Positions 1-8,339 of a stretch of 64,000 nucleotides of DNA are shown piece by piece. A program made the position numbers and the translations under genes. This DNA is from Maritalea sp051251695 (lineage in GTDB: Bacteria > Pseudomonadota > Alphaproteobacteria > Rhizobiales > Devosiaceae): the NCBI RefSeq assembly GCF_051251695.1, contig NZ_JBPOEU010000002.1, forward strand, positions 62,001 through 126,000, read 5' to 3'. Numbering within the stretch: position 1 is the first letter of the stretch; each line of letters starts with the position of its first letter. The notes beneath the pieces are model-generated. The model had not been told where the DNA came from and searched no databases. It was given only the letters and a program-made list of their open reading frames with translations.

Positions 1-388
1 TCCCAATTTCCTTTTGAATGTTTTTTGATTGAAAACTGGGGAGTTTGCCTGTTTCGCGATACCGTGCCGGTGGCATCAAATAGCTCGCCGCAAAAGCACG
101 CGAAAAAGCCGATATGCTGCCATAACCCGATTGGGCTACAATTTTTTCGATCGCCATATTGGTATTCACCAGCTGATTGGCAGCGCGATGTAGGCGAAGT
201 CTTTTGACCGTAGCGGTAATGGTTTCCCCTTTGAGGCCGCGATAGGTTCGGTGCCAATGATAGGGGGAAAGACAAGCGATTTCAGCCAGATGGTTGAGAT
301 CGATATCATCGTCCAAATGATCATATATATAGTTCACCACACGGTCCAACCGGGACTGATATTGACGAATTGATTGGCTTTCGACCAT
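1..388 (-). CDS. AraC-family transcriptional regulator, cut by the window edge
   Basis: The ATG at 388-386 opens a frame that stays open to base 1, giving 129 visible residues; the carboxyl end lies outside the window. The two helix-turn-helix units of an AraC domain are at the very amino terminus (about residues 10-110), with the usual second-helix pattern IVAQSGYGSISAFSRAF. AraC proteins with the DNA-binding domain first usually carry a GyrI-like effector-binding domain behind it, so a total near 280-300 residues is expected; that part cannot be seen. It is divergent from the gamma-glutamylcyclotransferase-like gene at 499. Family is certain; target and effector are unknown. Confidence 0.85.
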   Translation of the reverse strand, partial: MVESQSIRQYQSRLDRVVNYIYDHLDDDIDLNHLAEIACLSPYHWHRTYRGLKGETITATVKRLRLHRAANQLVNTNMAIEKIVAQSGYGSISAFSRAFAASYLMPPARYRETGKLPSFQSKNIQKEIG

Positions 389-498
389 GTAAACACTCCA
401 ACTTTCAAAGCGAATAAATCATATACTGAATTGACAAATCTTGCTGAATTTGGTGCAGATCACATCTGATCCTGTTCAATGCTGAAATTGAGACATTC

Positions 499-1068
499 AT
501 GACCACTTTCCACTATTTTGCCTTCGGCTCCAATCTTTTGAATGCCCGATTGCAAAATCGCTGTGCGTCCGCAAAGCCAATTGCCATTGCAAGTGTTGAA
601 AAGTTTGGCGTCAATTACGGCATGGTCGCCGAAGACAATCATGGCGGTTCTGGCAAAATGACCATCTTTGAAACAGGCAACCGGGCTGATATTGTACACG
701 GTGTGGTTTATGAAATGGCGTTGGAAGATGCGCCCGTTTTGGACCGGTTTGAAGGTATCAATTGGGACCGACCGATGAAATACACACGGGCGACAGACTT
801 TGAGGTTACAACCCCATCAGGCGAGGTCCTGAAAACCGTAACTTATATGGTGGAGCCAAACCCGCAAGCGCCGCTTCCCTATCACTGGTATTGGGCGCTT
901 TGCCTTTCAGGCGCCGTTGAAAACGGTCTGCCCGAACATCATCAAGATATGCTGCGCGCCCACGCGTTCAAGGCCGACCCCCACCATGCGCGAGAAGGTA
1001 AAATTGAAGCGGAAATGCTGCTGCAAAAATCTGGCTTTGGACATTTGATTGAAACTGCCAACGCATGA
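499..1068 (+). CDS. Gamma-glutamylcyclotransferase-like (GGCT/AIG2 fold) protein
   Basis: A 189-residue cytosolic protein. The amino terminus has the family signature YFAFGSNLL (residues 6-14), which forms the glycine-rich substrate loop, and DRFEG with Glu85, the position of the general acid/base glutamate in GGCT enzymes. Such enzymes release 5-oxoproline from gamma-glutamyl amines or dipeptides. The exact substrate cannot be read from sequence. Its stop overlaps the ATG of the downstream pseudouridine synthase (ATGA at 1065-1068), so the two are translationally coupled, although no functional link is obvious. A small dyad CAGAT-cac-ATCTG lies at 456-468, about 30 bases upstream. Confidence 0.85.
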   Translation: MTTFHYFAFGSNLLNARLQNRCASAKPIAIASVEKFGVNYGMVAEDNHGGSGKMTIFETGNRADIVHGVVYEMALEDAPVLDRFEGINWDRPMKYTRATDFEVTTPSGEVLKTVTYMVEPNPQAPLPYHWYWALCLSGAVENGLPEHHQDMLRAHAFKADPHHAREGKIEAEMLLQKSGFGHLIETANA

Positions 1069-1724
1069 TTGGCAACTTTGTCTACGCACCACCAACCGAT
1101 CCTTACTTAGATGTCGTGCATAATGACGACGACATTTTGGTGCTCAATAAACCTTCTGGCTTGTTAACGGTGCCGGGCAAGGCGGCCGAACATAGTGATT
1201 GTTTGGAAAAACGCGCCCAAGAAAAATTCCCCTCAGCAACAATTGTCCATCGGCTGGATATGGATACATCCGGCATTATCATCATGGCGATGCACCGCAG
1301 CGCGCATCGCCATTTGGGATTACAGTTCGAGCGACGGCATACGGCAAAAACCTATATCGCGGATGTGTTTGGATGCATGCAAGATGATCAGGGCACTGTT
1401 GACCTGCCCCTGCGCTGCGACTGGCCAAACCGCCCCCGCCAAATGGTGGACCATGAAGAAGGGCGCAGCGCTCAGACAGGTTGGCAAGCGCTCGAACGGT
1501 TTGAAAATCACACGCGGGTTGAACTCACCCCAATCACCGGTCGCACGCATCAATTGCGGGTGCATATGCTTGAACTTGGCCATCCTATTTTGGGTGACCG
1601 GTTTTACGCCACTGGCGACGCGCTCGATGCAGCGGATCGATTACGCCTGCACGCAAAATCGCTGACTCTCCACCACCCAACTGGCGGCAAACGGGTGACA
1701 TTTAATGCGGCACTTCCGTTTTAA
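1065..1724 (+). CDS. RluA-family RNA pseudouridine synthase
   Basis: A 219-residue protein isomerising uridine to pseudouridine in rRNA or tRNA. It shows the RluA core: the strand NKPSGLLTVPG (28-38), motif HRLDMDTSG (62-70) with catalytic Asp65, and the motif GRTHQLRVH near residue 160 followed by LGHPILGD. There is no amino-terminal S4 domain. The short form resembles RluA (23S rRNA U746/tRNA U32) more than RluC or RluD, but specificity is an inference. It starts inside the stop of the previous gene and ends in a 4-base convergent overlap with the MFS gene. Confidence 0.9.
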   Translation: MIGNFVYAPPTDPYLDVVHNDDDILVLNKPSGLLTVPGKAAEHSDCLEKRAQEKFPSATIVHRLDMDTSGIIIMAMHRSAHRHLGLQFERRHTAKTYIADVFGCMQDDQGTVDLPLRCDWPNRPRQMVDHEEGRSAQTGWQALERFENHTRVELTPITGRTHQLRVHMLELGHPILGDRFYATGDALDAADRLRLHAKSLTLHHPTGGKRVTFNAALPF

Positions 1725-3019
1725 GTCGCATTTGCGCGCGCGGCTTCAATCTTTGCATTGGTCAGCCTGAATAAAGAAATAATCAAGACCAGCGCCATGA
1801 TTGCACCCGCAACAAAAAACGGACTGCGCAAAGCAAATTCGCGACCAAGCGACGGTTCAAAAACACCAACCAAAACGCCGCCAATCAACGTGCCCAGCGG
1901 CATAAGACCCCAGCTAAGAAAGCGATAAACACTATTCACGCGGCCCAACAACTGATCTGGGATAATGTTTTGGCGCAATGACACGGATATGACGTTCCAA
2001 ACGACTGCGGCGAACGAGCTGACAAACAGAGCGAGCCAAGCAACAACTGCGTTGCTGGTAAAGCCAAACACCAATGTTTCACCCATAAACATCAAAAGTG
2101 ATATGGCCATCAAGGTGCCTGAGCGTACATATTTTGCCAAATACGGTGCAGCAAACCCACCGGCAACACCGCCAAACGCCGCTCCGGTTAACAATAATCC
2201 GTATTCGGTTGGATCAAGGTACAGAACCTCTTGGGCAAATAAAACCTGGGTGGCCAATGTCATCATATAAGCGGCATTTACCAGCCCCAGAATGATAGCT
2301 AGATCACGCAGCAGAATGTGTTGCCAAAGCCAATTTAGCCCTGCCTTGAGGTCATGCATCCAATGATTTTCTTGTTGAGATGGCTCGCGACTTGCCAGAA
2401 AGTTCCCGCCAATCAAAAACACCATTAGCGCGGCCAAGAACAACGCGCCAGCGTTCGCCGCGAACGCAAAAGCCAAAGATACAGCGATGAGAAAACCAGC
2501 GAGCGGCGGACCAACCAAACTGTTCATAACCAACTCAACAGTTGCCAATTTGCTGTTCGCATTCTCCAATTGGTGGGGTGCAACAATACTCGGCAGAATG
2601 GTTTGCGCCGCGTTGTCTCGTAATACTTCTGCCGTGCCGAGCAACAGCGCCGCTGCATAAATCACAATCAAAATCAGCCACACACCATCGGGTTCAACTT
2701 GCGTTCCACCGACCACGGCCGCCGGGTCGAGTAAACTTGATGAGGATAAAACAACAACAAAAACAATTGCCGTTAAAACCGTACGCGCAACGTCTGTCAG
2801 GAAAATCAACTTACGTCGATCAAACCGGTCGATAATCACGCCTGCAGGAAGAGAAAATAACAGCCAAGGCGCTCGCCCAAACAGCGACACCAACGCAATC
2901 AACAACGGGTCGCGCGTTAAAAGAGACGCGAGCCACGGGAACGCAATAAGCGCTAACCCGTCACCAAGGTTGGATGCAGCGCTGGCAATAAGGAGCTTAA
3001 AAAAATTAGGATTGATCAT
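1721..3019 (-). CDS. MFS transporter, probable exporter
   Basis: About 432 residues with roughly 12 hydrophobic segments. The loop between helices 2 and 3 carries PAGVIIDRFDRRKL, the DRF-x-RR signature of the major facilitator superfamily. The pattern NFFKLLIASAASNLGDGLALIAFPW at the start resembles the EntS/macrolide-type drug exporter branch. I place the start at the ATG at 3019-3017; a TTG seven codons upstream (3040) is also possible, and neither has a strong ribosome-binding site. Substrate is unknown. Confidence 0.8.
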   Translation of the reverse strand: MINPNFFKLLIASAASNLGDGLALIAFPWLASLLTRDPLLIALVSLFGRAPWLLFSLPAGVIIDRFDRRKLIFLTDVARTVLTAIVFVVVLSSSSLLDPAAVVGGTQVEPDGVWLILIVIYAAALLLGTAEVLRDNAAQTILPSIVAPHQLENANSKLATVELVMNSLVGPPLAGFLIAVSLAFAFAANAGALFLAALMVFLIGGNFLASREPSQQENHWMHDLKAGLNWLWQHILLRDLAIILGLVNAAYMMTLATQVLFAQEVLYLDPTEYGLLLTGAAFGGVAGGFAAPYLAKYVRSGTLMAISLLMFMGETLVFGFTSNAVVAWLALFVSSFAAVVWNVISVSLRQNIIPDQLLGRVNSVYRFLSWGLMPLGTLIGGVLVGVFEPSLGREFALRSPFFVAGAIMALVLIISLFRLTNAKIEAARANAT

Positions 3020-3074
3020 ATCGGTAGAATTAGACAGCAAATTCTAGAGCTGACAATCCTTATATTGGACAGTG

Positions 3075-3581
3075 CTATTTCTTTGCGACCTGCGTGACAA
3101 ATTTATCAATATCCTTCGCTGAACTAAGGACGATCGTTTCACCGGGGAACGCGTGGAGCATTTTGAGAATTTTCGGCCGCCGTCTCCGATTATAGTTCAA
3201 TATATAAGAGTAGAACTCACGATCAAACCGCTCCGGACAACCCGGGGATGAACCCGGCCTTACTTTGCCAAACAAAGTCAATGTCCGTCTAATGACACGA
3301 TATAGACAAAACCAAGTGGGGAAGTCCAAGAATATGGCCGTGTCAGCCCGCACGAGGCGAAAATCGAGCGAACTGGAATAATTCCCGTCCATCACCCATT
3401 CATCTTCACTCACCAGTTGCGTTATAATTTGCGCCCATTCATCGCGGGGCTTAACGACCCAATTGGGGTTGAAAAAGTACCTATCCATAGGAATATGCGG
3501 CAAGCCAAGTGCATCGCCTAGCCGTTTTCCAAGTGTGGTTTTACCAGAGCCAGAACAGCCCAAAATGAGTATCCGCTGCAT
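3075..3581 (-). CDS. P-loop nucleoside/adenylate-kinase-like protein (FlaR/topology-modulation type)
   Basis: A 168-residue protein beginning with a Walker A loop GCSGSGKTT (residues 8-16), followed by features of the small adenylate-kinase-like family once annotated as DNA topology modulation protein FlaR: RYFFNPNW and DGNYSSSLDFRLVRADTAIFLDFP. Such proteins are predicted phosphotransferases on small molecules, but their substrates are not established. It lies 42 bases after the deacetylase gene on the same strand and may be cotranscribed with it. Confidence 0.75.
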   Translation of the reverse strand: MQRILILGCSGSGKTTLGKRLGDALGLPHIPMDRYFFNPNWVVKPRDEWAQIITQLVSEDEWVMDGNYSSSLDFRLVRADTAIFLDFPTWFCLYRVIRRTLTLFGKVRPGSSPGCPERFDREFYSYILNYNRRRRPKILKMLHAFPGETIVLSSAKDIDKFVTQVAKK

Positions 3582-3623
3582 GTGAAAATCCGAAAAATAT
3601 GAAGGACGGACTTTATATCGGCA

Positions 3624-4535
3624 CTAGTTTTGTTGTGCAAGCAATGTTGTGCCACGCAGTTGAAACTGTTGGTCGGGTACAAGCGATACGACTTTGTATC
3701 CGCGCGTCTTCAATGCCGCCAAAAAGTCGGGTAGCATTTCCACGGTGCGCTGATGAATGTCGTGGAAAAGAACGATGCCCTTGCCCTGCTTATCCAGCCG
3801 CGACAATGTTCTTTTTAGCACCTCGTTGGCGCTCGCTTTATAATAGTCTTTGCTGTCAATCTGAACGTCCATAATCACCAAACCGGCATTATTAACAGCC
3901 CGTCGCAACTTGGTGTTTTGTGCTAAATATGGAAATCGAAAGAACGGCGCTGGGGCTTTATTTATTGGCGACAACGCCGCGACAAGCGGCTTTCGTCCAC
4001 GCTCAATTTCAGCCAACGCTGCCATTAGGCTGAGTTTAGTCAAATCGCCATGATTGTGCGTATGCAACCCAATCGTATGGCCCCGCTTTGCAACTTCGCG
4101 CACCAAACCGGGATGTTTTTGGGCAGCCGTTCCCAGCATCAGGAAAGTTGCCTGCGCGCCATAATCGTCCAAAATATCAAGAATGCGGTCTGTTTTACCG
4201 GGGCGTGGGCCGTCATCAAAAGTGATGATCACTTCGCCAGAAGCCAATTGCAGATCACTTTGCTGCTCAACGGATAGTTCTCGTCCACGCAGCCCGCGCC
4301 TTAATCCAAAGTCAAGTGATGTGGATTTGTCGATTGAAGCGGTTCGTATGCGCGTGTCAATTTTCGGCGCATCGGTCAAAGTCGCTGACGACCGGGTGGG
4401 GCTATTGCGGGTGGTTTTTGGCAGGACTTGGGTAGAAAGGGTTGCTGATTGATCAATTCTTTGAGGCGGCTTTGCACAACCCGCAAGCGCAGAACAAAGA
4501 AAGATTAACGCCAACACAACCCGTACGCAAGACAT
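3624..4535 (-). CDS. Lipoprotein polysaccharide deacetylase (NodB domain)
   Basis: 303 residues. A lipoprotein signal peptide ends in the lipobox LAGC with Cys20, so the mature protein should be lipid-anchored outside the cytoplasm. The NodB domain runs from about residue 100 to 290: motif 1 is TFDDGP with the Asp107-Asp108 pair, motif 2 is H158-THN-H162 (metal ligands), motif 3 is RFPY, and the late LFHDIH supplies the distal histidine. These metal-dependent enzymes remove acetyl groups from peptidoglycan, chitin-type or other exopolysaccharides; the substrate here is unknown. Residues 21-100 are a low-complexity linker. Confidence 0.85.
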   Translation of the reverse strand: MSCVRVVLALIFLCSALAGCAKPPQRIDQSATLSTQVLPKTTRNSPTRSSATLTDAPKIDTRIRTASIDKSTSLDFGLRRGLRGRELSVEQQSDLQLASGEVIITFDDGPRPGKTDRILDILDDYGAQATFLMLGTAAQKHPGLVREVAKRGHTIGLHTHNHGDLTKLSLMAALAEIERGRKPLVAALSPINKAPAPFFRFPYLAQNTKLRRAVNNAGLVIMDVQIDSKDYYKASANEVLKRTLSRLDKQGKGIVLFHDIHQRTVEMLPDFLAALKTRGYKVVSLVPDQQFQLRGTTLLAQQN

Positions 4536-4606
4536 TCACAAAACCTATAATCATGTAACTTATGTCTTTTTACATCGATTATGGTTAATGATTTATTTCC
4601 AACTAC

Positions 4607-4774
4607 TTAGCTGGCGATTTGTTCATCTTTGATTAAGAATTCGACGCCTTCCAAAATATTGACCAGTCGCTCATAATCTTTCCGACTAACCACCAGCATC
4701 TCTTCTCCTAACGGAGAAAAAACAGATTGCGTCTCAACACGCGAAAGCGCGGTGAGCAGAAATTGATTTTTCAT
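4607..4774 (-). CDS. Small hypothetical protein, 55 residues
   Basis: I place the start at the ATG at 4774-4772 because GAGG lies eight bases upstream; the same frame stays open further (ATGs at 4807 and 4819, a GTG at 4858). The carboxyl part, LVVSRKDYERLVNILEGVEFLIKDE, resembles the helical end of Phd/YefM-type antitoxins, where a residue such as Tyr in an EYERL motif is typical. No toxin gene lies beside it, so an antitoxin role is only a guess. No other family is recognised. Confidence 0.45.
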   Translation of the reverse strand: MKNQFLLTALSRVETQSVFSPLGEEMLVVSRKDYERLVNILEGVEFLIKDEQIAS

Positions 4775-5036
4775 TTCATGGGCCTCAATTGTGCCACAAG
4801 AATTCATTCTTGCAGGCATATGTAAATCTACGCGGTGATTAAAGATGCTGTTAAGCACAAAAAGCAGACCAATACCATCCCAAAACTAACGCATAGGTCA
4901 ATACCCGGCATGCATTTTTTAGCATTTTGGTTGGACCAATTTTTACATCAAGCACTTGTACGCGCGGGTTCGCCCCAATATTGTAGCGATAATTCAAGAT
5001 TCTAAATATTCGCAAATCCGGAGCGACTGAACCAAT

Positions 5037-6194
5037 ATGAGTGACCAAACAAAGCGCACGAACCAACATATTTCGACCCGGATGGTGCAAGCCAATGGCG
5101 TCATCGATCCGCAAACCGGCGGGGTGGTTCCCCCCATCCAGTCAGCAACAACATTTGCGCGAAATACGGACTATTCGCTGATCAGCGACAAACATCTTTA
5201 TTCCCGCGATGATAGTGATTTGTTGCGATTGGGCGAAGAGATCCTCGCAAAAGCGGAACACGCAGAAGCTGGTCTGCTTTTCCCTTCCGGTATGGCCGCC
5301 ATTGCCGCCATCATGCGCACTGTGCCCAATCGGGGCACAATAATAGTACAATCGCAAATCTATTGGGGCACCACCAAATGGGTACGCTATTTTTGCGCTC
5401 GCCGCGAAATTGCACTACATGAAATCGACTGCAGCGATCTTGATGTGTTGAGCAAGGCAATCGAAGCTGAAAAACCGGATTTGGTGTTTATTGAAACCCC
5501 ATCAAACCCGTGGCTGCGCATTACCGATATTGAGAGTGCGGCCAGCATGTCCCATGCGGCGGGCGCAAAGTTGGTCGTTGATTCAACGGCCGCGAGCCCA
5601 GTGCTTTCCAACCCTCTTACTTTGGGCGCAGACATTGTTATGCACTCCGCCACAAAATCAATAAATGGGCACTCAGATGTCTTGGCCGGGTTTTTAGCTA
5701 CAGCAGATGCGCAAAGCGATATTTGGCAGTCCATCAGCATGGATCGGCATGATGCAGGCGCCGTGTTGGGTAGTTTTGAAGCGTGGCTTTTGATACGAGG
5801 CATGCGCACCCTGCCCTTGCGCATGGAACGTATGTGCGCCAACGCCATGAGCGTCGCTGCGTTTTTAGATAACCATTCAAAAGTCGAAACCGTGCTTTAT
5901 CCGGGCATCACTTCTCATCCCGGACATGAACTGGCGACCAAGCAAATGAACGGCGGGTATGGCTCACTGCTTAGTTTTCTTGTGAAAGGCGACGCAAAAA
6001 CAGCACTAGAGGTTTGCTCAAAACTTGAAATATTCAAACGTGCTACATCGCTAGGGGGCGTTGAAAGCTTGGTGGAACATCGCCATTCGGTTGAAGGAAA
6101 TGCCACAGGCGTGCCGGAAAACCTCATTCGATTGTCTGTTGGTATTGAACATATTGATGATTTGGTCGGCGATTTGAGCGAAGCGTTGCGCTAG
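5037..6194 (+). CDS. PLP-dependent trans-sulfuration enzyme (cystathionine gamma-synthase/beta-lyase type)
   Basis: 385 residues, the usual length of the Cys/Met-metabolism PLP family. The cofactor lysine is Lys207 in HSATKSINGHSD, preceded by VVDSTAASPVL and the phosphate-binding LFPSGMAA (81-88). The amino terminus has the family pattern VVPPIQSATTF. Members split or join the C-S bonds of cystathionine or act as gamma-lyases; sequence alone does not separate MetB, MetC and MetZ types. CCGGAG provides a ribosome-binding site. The gene ends in a convergent overlap of three bases with the AraC gene. Confidence 0.85.
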   Translation: MSDQTKRTNQHISTRMVQANGVIDPQTGGVVPPIQSATTFARNTDYSLISDKHLYSRDDSDLLRLGEEILAKAEHAEAGLLFPSGMAAIAAIMRTVPNRGTIIVQSQIYWGTTKWVRYFCARREIALHEIDCSDLDVLSKAIEAEKPDLVFIETPSNPWLRITDIESAASMSHAAGAKLVVDSTAASPVLSNPLTLGADIVMHSATKSINGHSDVLAGFLATADAQSDIWQSISMDRHDAGAVLGSFEAWLLIRGMRTLPLRMERMCANAMSVAAFLDNHSKVETVLYPGITSHPGHELATKQMNGGYGSLLSFLVKGDAKTALEVCSKLEIFKRATSLGGVESLVEHRHSVEGNATGVPENLIRLSVGIEHIDDLVGDLSEALR

Positions 6195-6997
6195 ATTTTT
6201 GGCAAGTCAATTTCAGAGGGACGTCGTCCCGTTAGCCGTTTGAAAGCTTGGGAAAAGTGCGCTTGGTCAAAATAGCCAAGCGCATGGGCCAATTCAGTCA
6301 AAGAGACGGAACTTGAATTGTTCAATGTCTCAATGGCTTCGATCATCCGGAAACGCTCAATAACCCACTTTGGCGAAACACCAATATAGTCAGCAAACAA
6401 CCGCTGAATTGTGCGCGGTGACAGATGGAACCGCTGGGCAACTGTCGCGACATCGTAAATTTCCCGGTTTTCTTGGATGAATGCCACAATATCCTGCGCC
6501 TGATCTGCTTTCGCATCCCTATCAATTGAACGCGCCAATAACAATGTTTCCACCGTTGGCGCAAAATCCACGCACTTCTTCGCACTTAAAAATGTCTCTA
6601 GCAGCTCCGTGTCATCCACATCAAAATAACTGGAAATGGGGACCGAATTGTCGGTAAGGCTGTTCATTTGATGTTGGGTAAATCGTCGAAACTGCCCGGG
6701 GTGGAATTTCACCCCGAATATGCGCCCTTTGCCTTCCAAATCATAAGAAAACGCACCGCTTGTTATGCCAAAAACCCCCGATTGCGCTTGCGGGTCAATC
6801 ACAAGATGCTGGCTCGCATGGGGCAAGTTGACTTGTTTATAGGCCTTGCCAATATCCAGATCCCATTCAATCAGCCAATAATTGGCTACGACGCGAGCAA
6901 GCGAGGTACTTGGCATAACCATTGTTAAATCGAAGTGCTGCATGCTGATATGCTGTTCGATCAACCCTTTTGGCTGATTGGCTTTAGCCCCTGCCAT
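6191..6997 (-). CDS. AraC-family transcriptional regulator with DUF6597-like sensor
   Basis: About 268 residues. The amino-terminal part (PSTSLARVVANYWLIEWDL, FGVKFHPGQFRRF) matches the DUF6597 sensor common in AraC-type regulators, and the carboxyl 100 residues contain the two HTH units (VATVAQRFHLSPRTIQRLF and LTELAHALGYFDQAHFSQAF). The frame extends to a TTG at 7060, only 14 bases from the divergent gene. The ATG at 6997 leaves room for a promoter and for the direct repeat at 7013-7062, so I prefer it. It probably controls itself and the divergent DUF3224 gene. Confidence 0.8.
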   Translation of the reverse strand: MAGAKANQPKGLIEQHISMQHFDLTMVMPSTSLARVVANYWLIEWDLDIGKAYKQVNLPHASQHLVIDPQAQSGVFGITSGAFSYDLEGKGRIFGVKFHPGQFRRFTQHQMNSLTDNSVPISSYFDVDDTELLETFLSAKKCVDFAPTVETLLLARSIDRDAKADQAQDIVAFIQENREIYDVATVAQRFHLSPRTIQRLFADYIGVSPKWVIERFRMIEAIETLNNSSSVSLTELAHALGYFDQAHFSQAFKRLTGRRPSEIDLPKI

Positions 6998-7012
6998 ATC
7001 GCTAACGCTTTC

Positions 7013-7062
7013 TGTCGCAAAATTACAATTCTCCGGCGTCCATTTATGCAAGTGTCGCAAAA
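7013..7062. promoter_or_regulatory. Direct repeat TGTCGCAAAA, candidate AraC operator
   Basis: The ten bases TGTCGCAAAA occur twice in the same orientation, at 7013-7022 and 7053-7062, 40 bases apart (about four helical turns), between the AraC gene and the divergent DUF3224 gene. AraC proteins typically bind direct repeats. The second copy abuts the ribosome-binding site AAGGAG of the DUF3224 gene. The role as an operator is inferred. Confidence 0.45.
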
Positions 7063-7074
7063 AAGGAGAACCAG

Positions 7075-7467
7075 ATGCGTAAGTTAACAGGCCAATTTGA
7101 AATCGCCAATTGGGAAGAAAAGAGCTTTCTTGATGTCCCCAAACCGCTCAAAGCCCACGAAGCTGAAATTTCATACAAAGTCAGTGGCGATTTAGACGGC
7201 ATGTTGAACGGCAAATATATCATGATCTATCTGGATGATAAAACGGCTCAGTATATTGGTGCATTGCAGTTCACTGGCTCTTACGGCGAAAAAGAAGGCA
7301 GCTTCTTCGTTCAAGAAACTGGCCTTTTTGACAACAACACCGCCAACACAAATTGGTCAATTATCGCCGGAAGCGGAACCGATGGGTTTGCTGAGATCAC
7401 CGGCGAAGGCCGTTACGCAGCGACGGACAAGGTCGTCAGTTTTGAACTTGAGGTGGACGGCGTCTAG
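7075..7467 (+). CDS. DUF3224 domain protein
   Basis: 130 residues covering a full DUF3224 domain. It begins GQFEIANWEEKSF and ends with the glycine-rich IIAGSGTDGFAEITGEG typical of this family, which folds as a small beta-barrel of unknown function, possibly a ligand-binding lipocalin-like or allene-oxide-cyclase-like fold. There is no signal peptide, so it is cytosolic. A clear AAGGAG precedes the ATG. It is divergent from an AraC regulator, which suggests inducible expression. It overlaps the end of the EamA permease gene by four bases. Confidence 0.8.
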   Translation: MRKLTGQFEIANWEEKSFLDVPKPLKAHEAEISYKVSGDLDGMLNGKYIMIYLDDKTAQYIGALQFTGSYGEKEGSFFVQETGLFDNNTANTNWSIIAGSGTDGFAEITGEGRYAATDKVVSFELEVDGV

Positions 7468-8339
7468 TCCGCGCTGACCTCCTTCGCCAACATAAAGCAA
7501 CAGCTCACGATCAAAATGCCGCCAAGAACTTGAACGGCACTAGGGCTTTCAGCGAACACCAAAAACCCGATAATGCCAGCCCACAACAGGCTGGTATTGT
7601 CGGTGATCGCAAAAACAGAAACTGGCAAATCCTTTAGCGCCACAATGCTAATATAGCTGGTGGCCGCGCCAACAACGCACATGGCAGCAATAATTGACCA
7701 TTCCATCGTAGTCGGTGCCTGATAGCCCAGCGCCAGGCCGGGTGCCAATATGAGCGCAACCAATAATGCTTGGATGGTGCTTGTAATTAAAACTGGCTCT
7801 TTGCGGGTTTGTACCTTCACCAGCGCCAAAATGAATGCTTCCAAAAAAGGGATGGCAGCCAGCGGTAAAATCCAAATATCAAACATTTCAATTTGCTGAC
7901 CGAACAGATTGAGGTCGATCAAAAAGCATAATGCACCGGCAACGCCCAATCCCAACGCAAAGCCAAGTCTGAGTGAGAATTTTTCGTTGAAAAAGACAAC
8001 CCCGATAGCCGAACTCACCGCTTGCCCGAAGAGTGCAACCGCAGCAACAGTCACAAAATCAAAATGCGCCAGCGAGAAATAAAAACACAGCGTTACCAAC
8101 GCGATCAGAAATCCGCGACCAATATGCTGTTTCCAGTCAATTTTGGGCAACGGGAATGGCTGTGTGCTCAGCAGTGCAATCAACAATAAAATCGCCCCAC
8201 CAATGGTACGCAAAGAGGCGACTTGTGGGATTGGCAAAGATTGGCCGATGAATTTAATCATCGCGTCCGTAACAGCAAACCCAAGCATTGCAGCAAAAGC
8301 AAGGATCAATGGCCAGGAAAGGTTTGTCTGCTTGCTCAT
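7464..8339 (-). CDS. EamA/DMT-family permease
   Basis: 291 residues with ten predicted membrane helices arranged as two EamA repeats (about 1-140 and 150-285), the hallmark of drug/metabolite transporters. The second repeat shows AATSYISIVALKDLPVSVFAITDNTSLLWAGIIGFLVFAE. Substrates of such permeases are metabolites, amino acids or drugs and cannot be assigned here. Its ATG overlaps the stop of the upstream EamA gene (8336-8339), so the two are translationally coupled and may work together or be a tandem duplication. Confidence 0.85.
   Translation of the reverse strand: MSKQTNLSWPLILAFAAMLGFAVTDAMIKFIGQSLPIPQVASLRTIGGAILLLIALLSTQPFPLPKIDWKQHIGRGFLIALVTLCFYFSLAHFDFVTVAAVALFGQAVSSAIGVVFFNEKFSLRLGFALGLGVAGALCFLIDLNLFGQQIEMFDIWILPLAAIPFLEAFILALVKVQTRKEPVLITSTIQALLVALILAPGLALGYQAPTTMEWSIIAAMCVVGAATSYISIVALKDLPVSVFAITDNTSLLWAGIIGFLVFAESPSAVQVLGGILIVSCCFMLAKEVSAD

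Noticed and set aside
5387..5848. A 153-codon minus-strand frame inside the PLP enzyme gene
   Set aside because: The PLP enzyme is complete in the other direction with its cofactor lysine; no supporting signals for the antisense frame.
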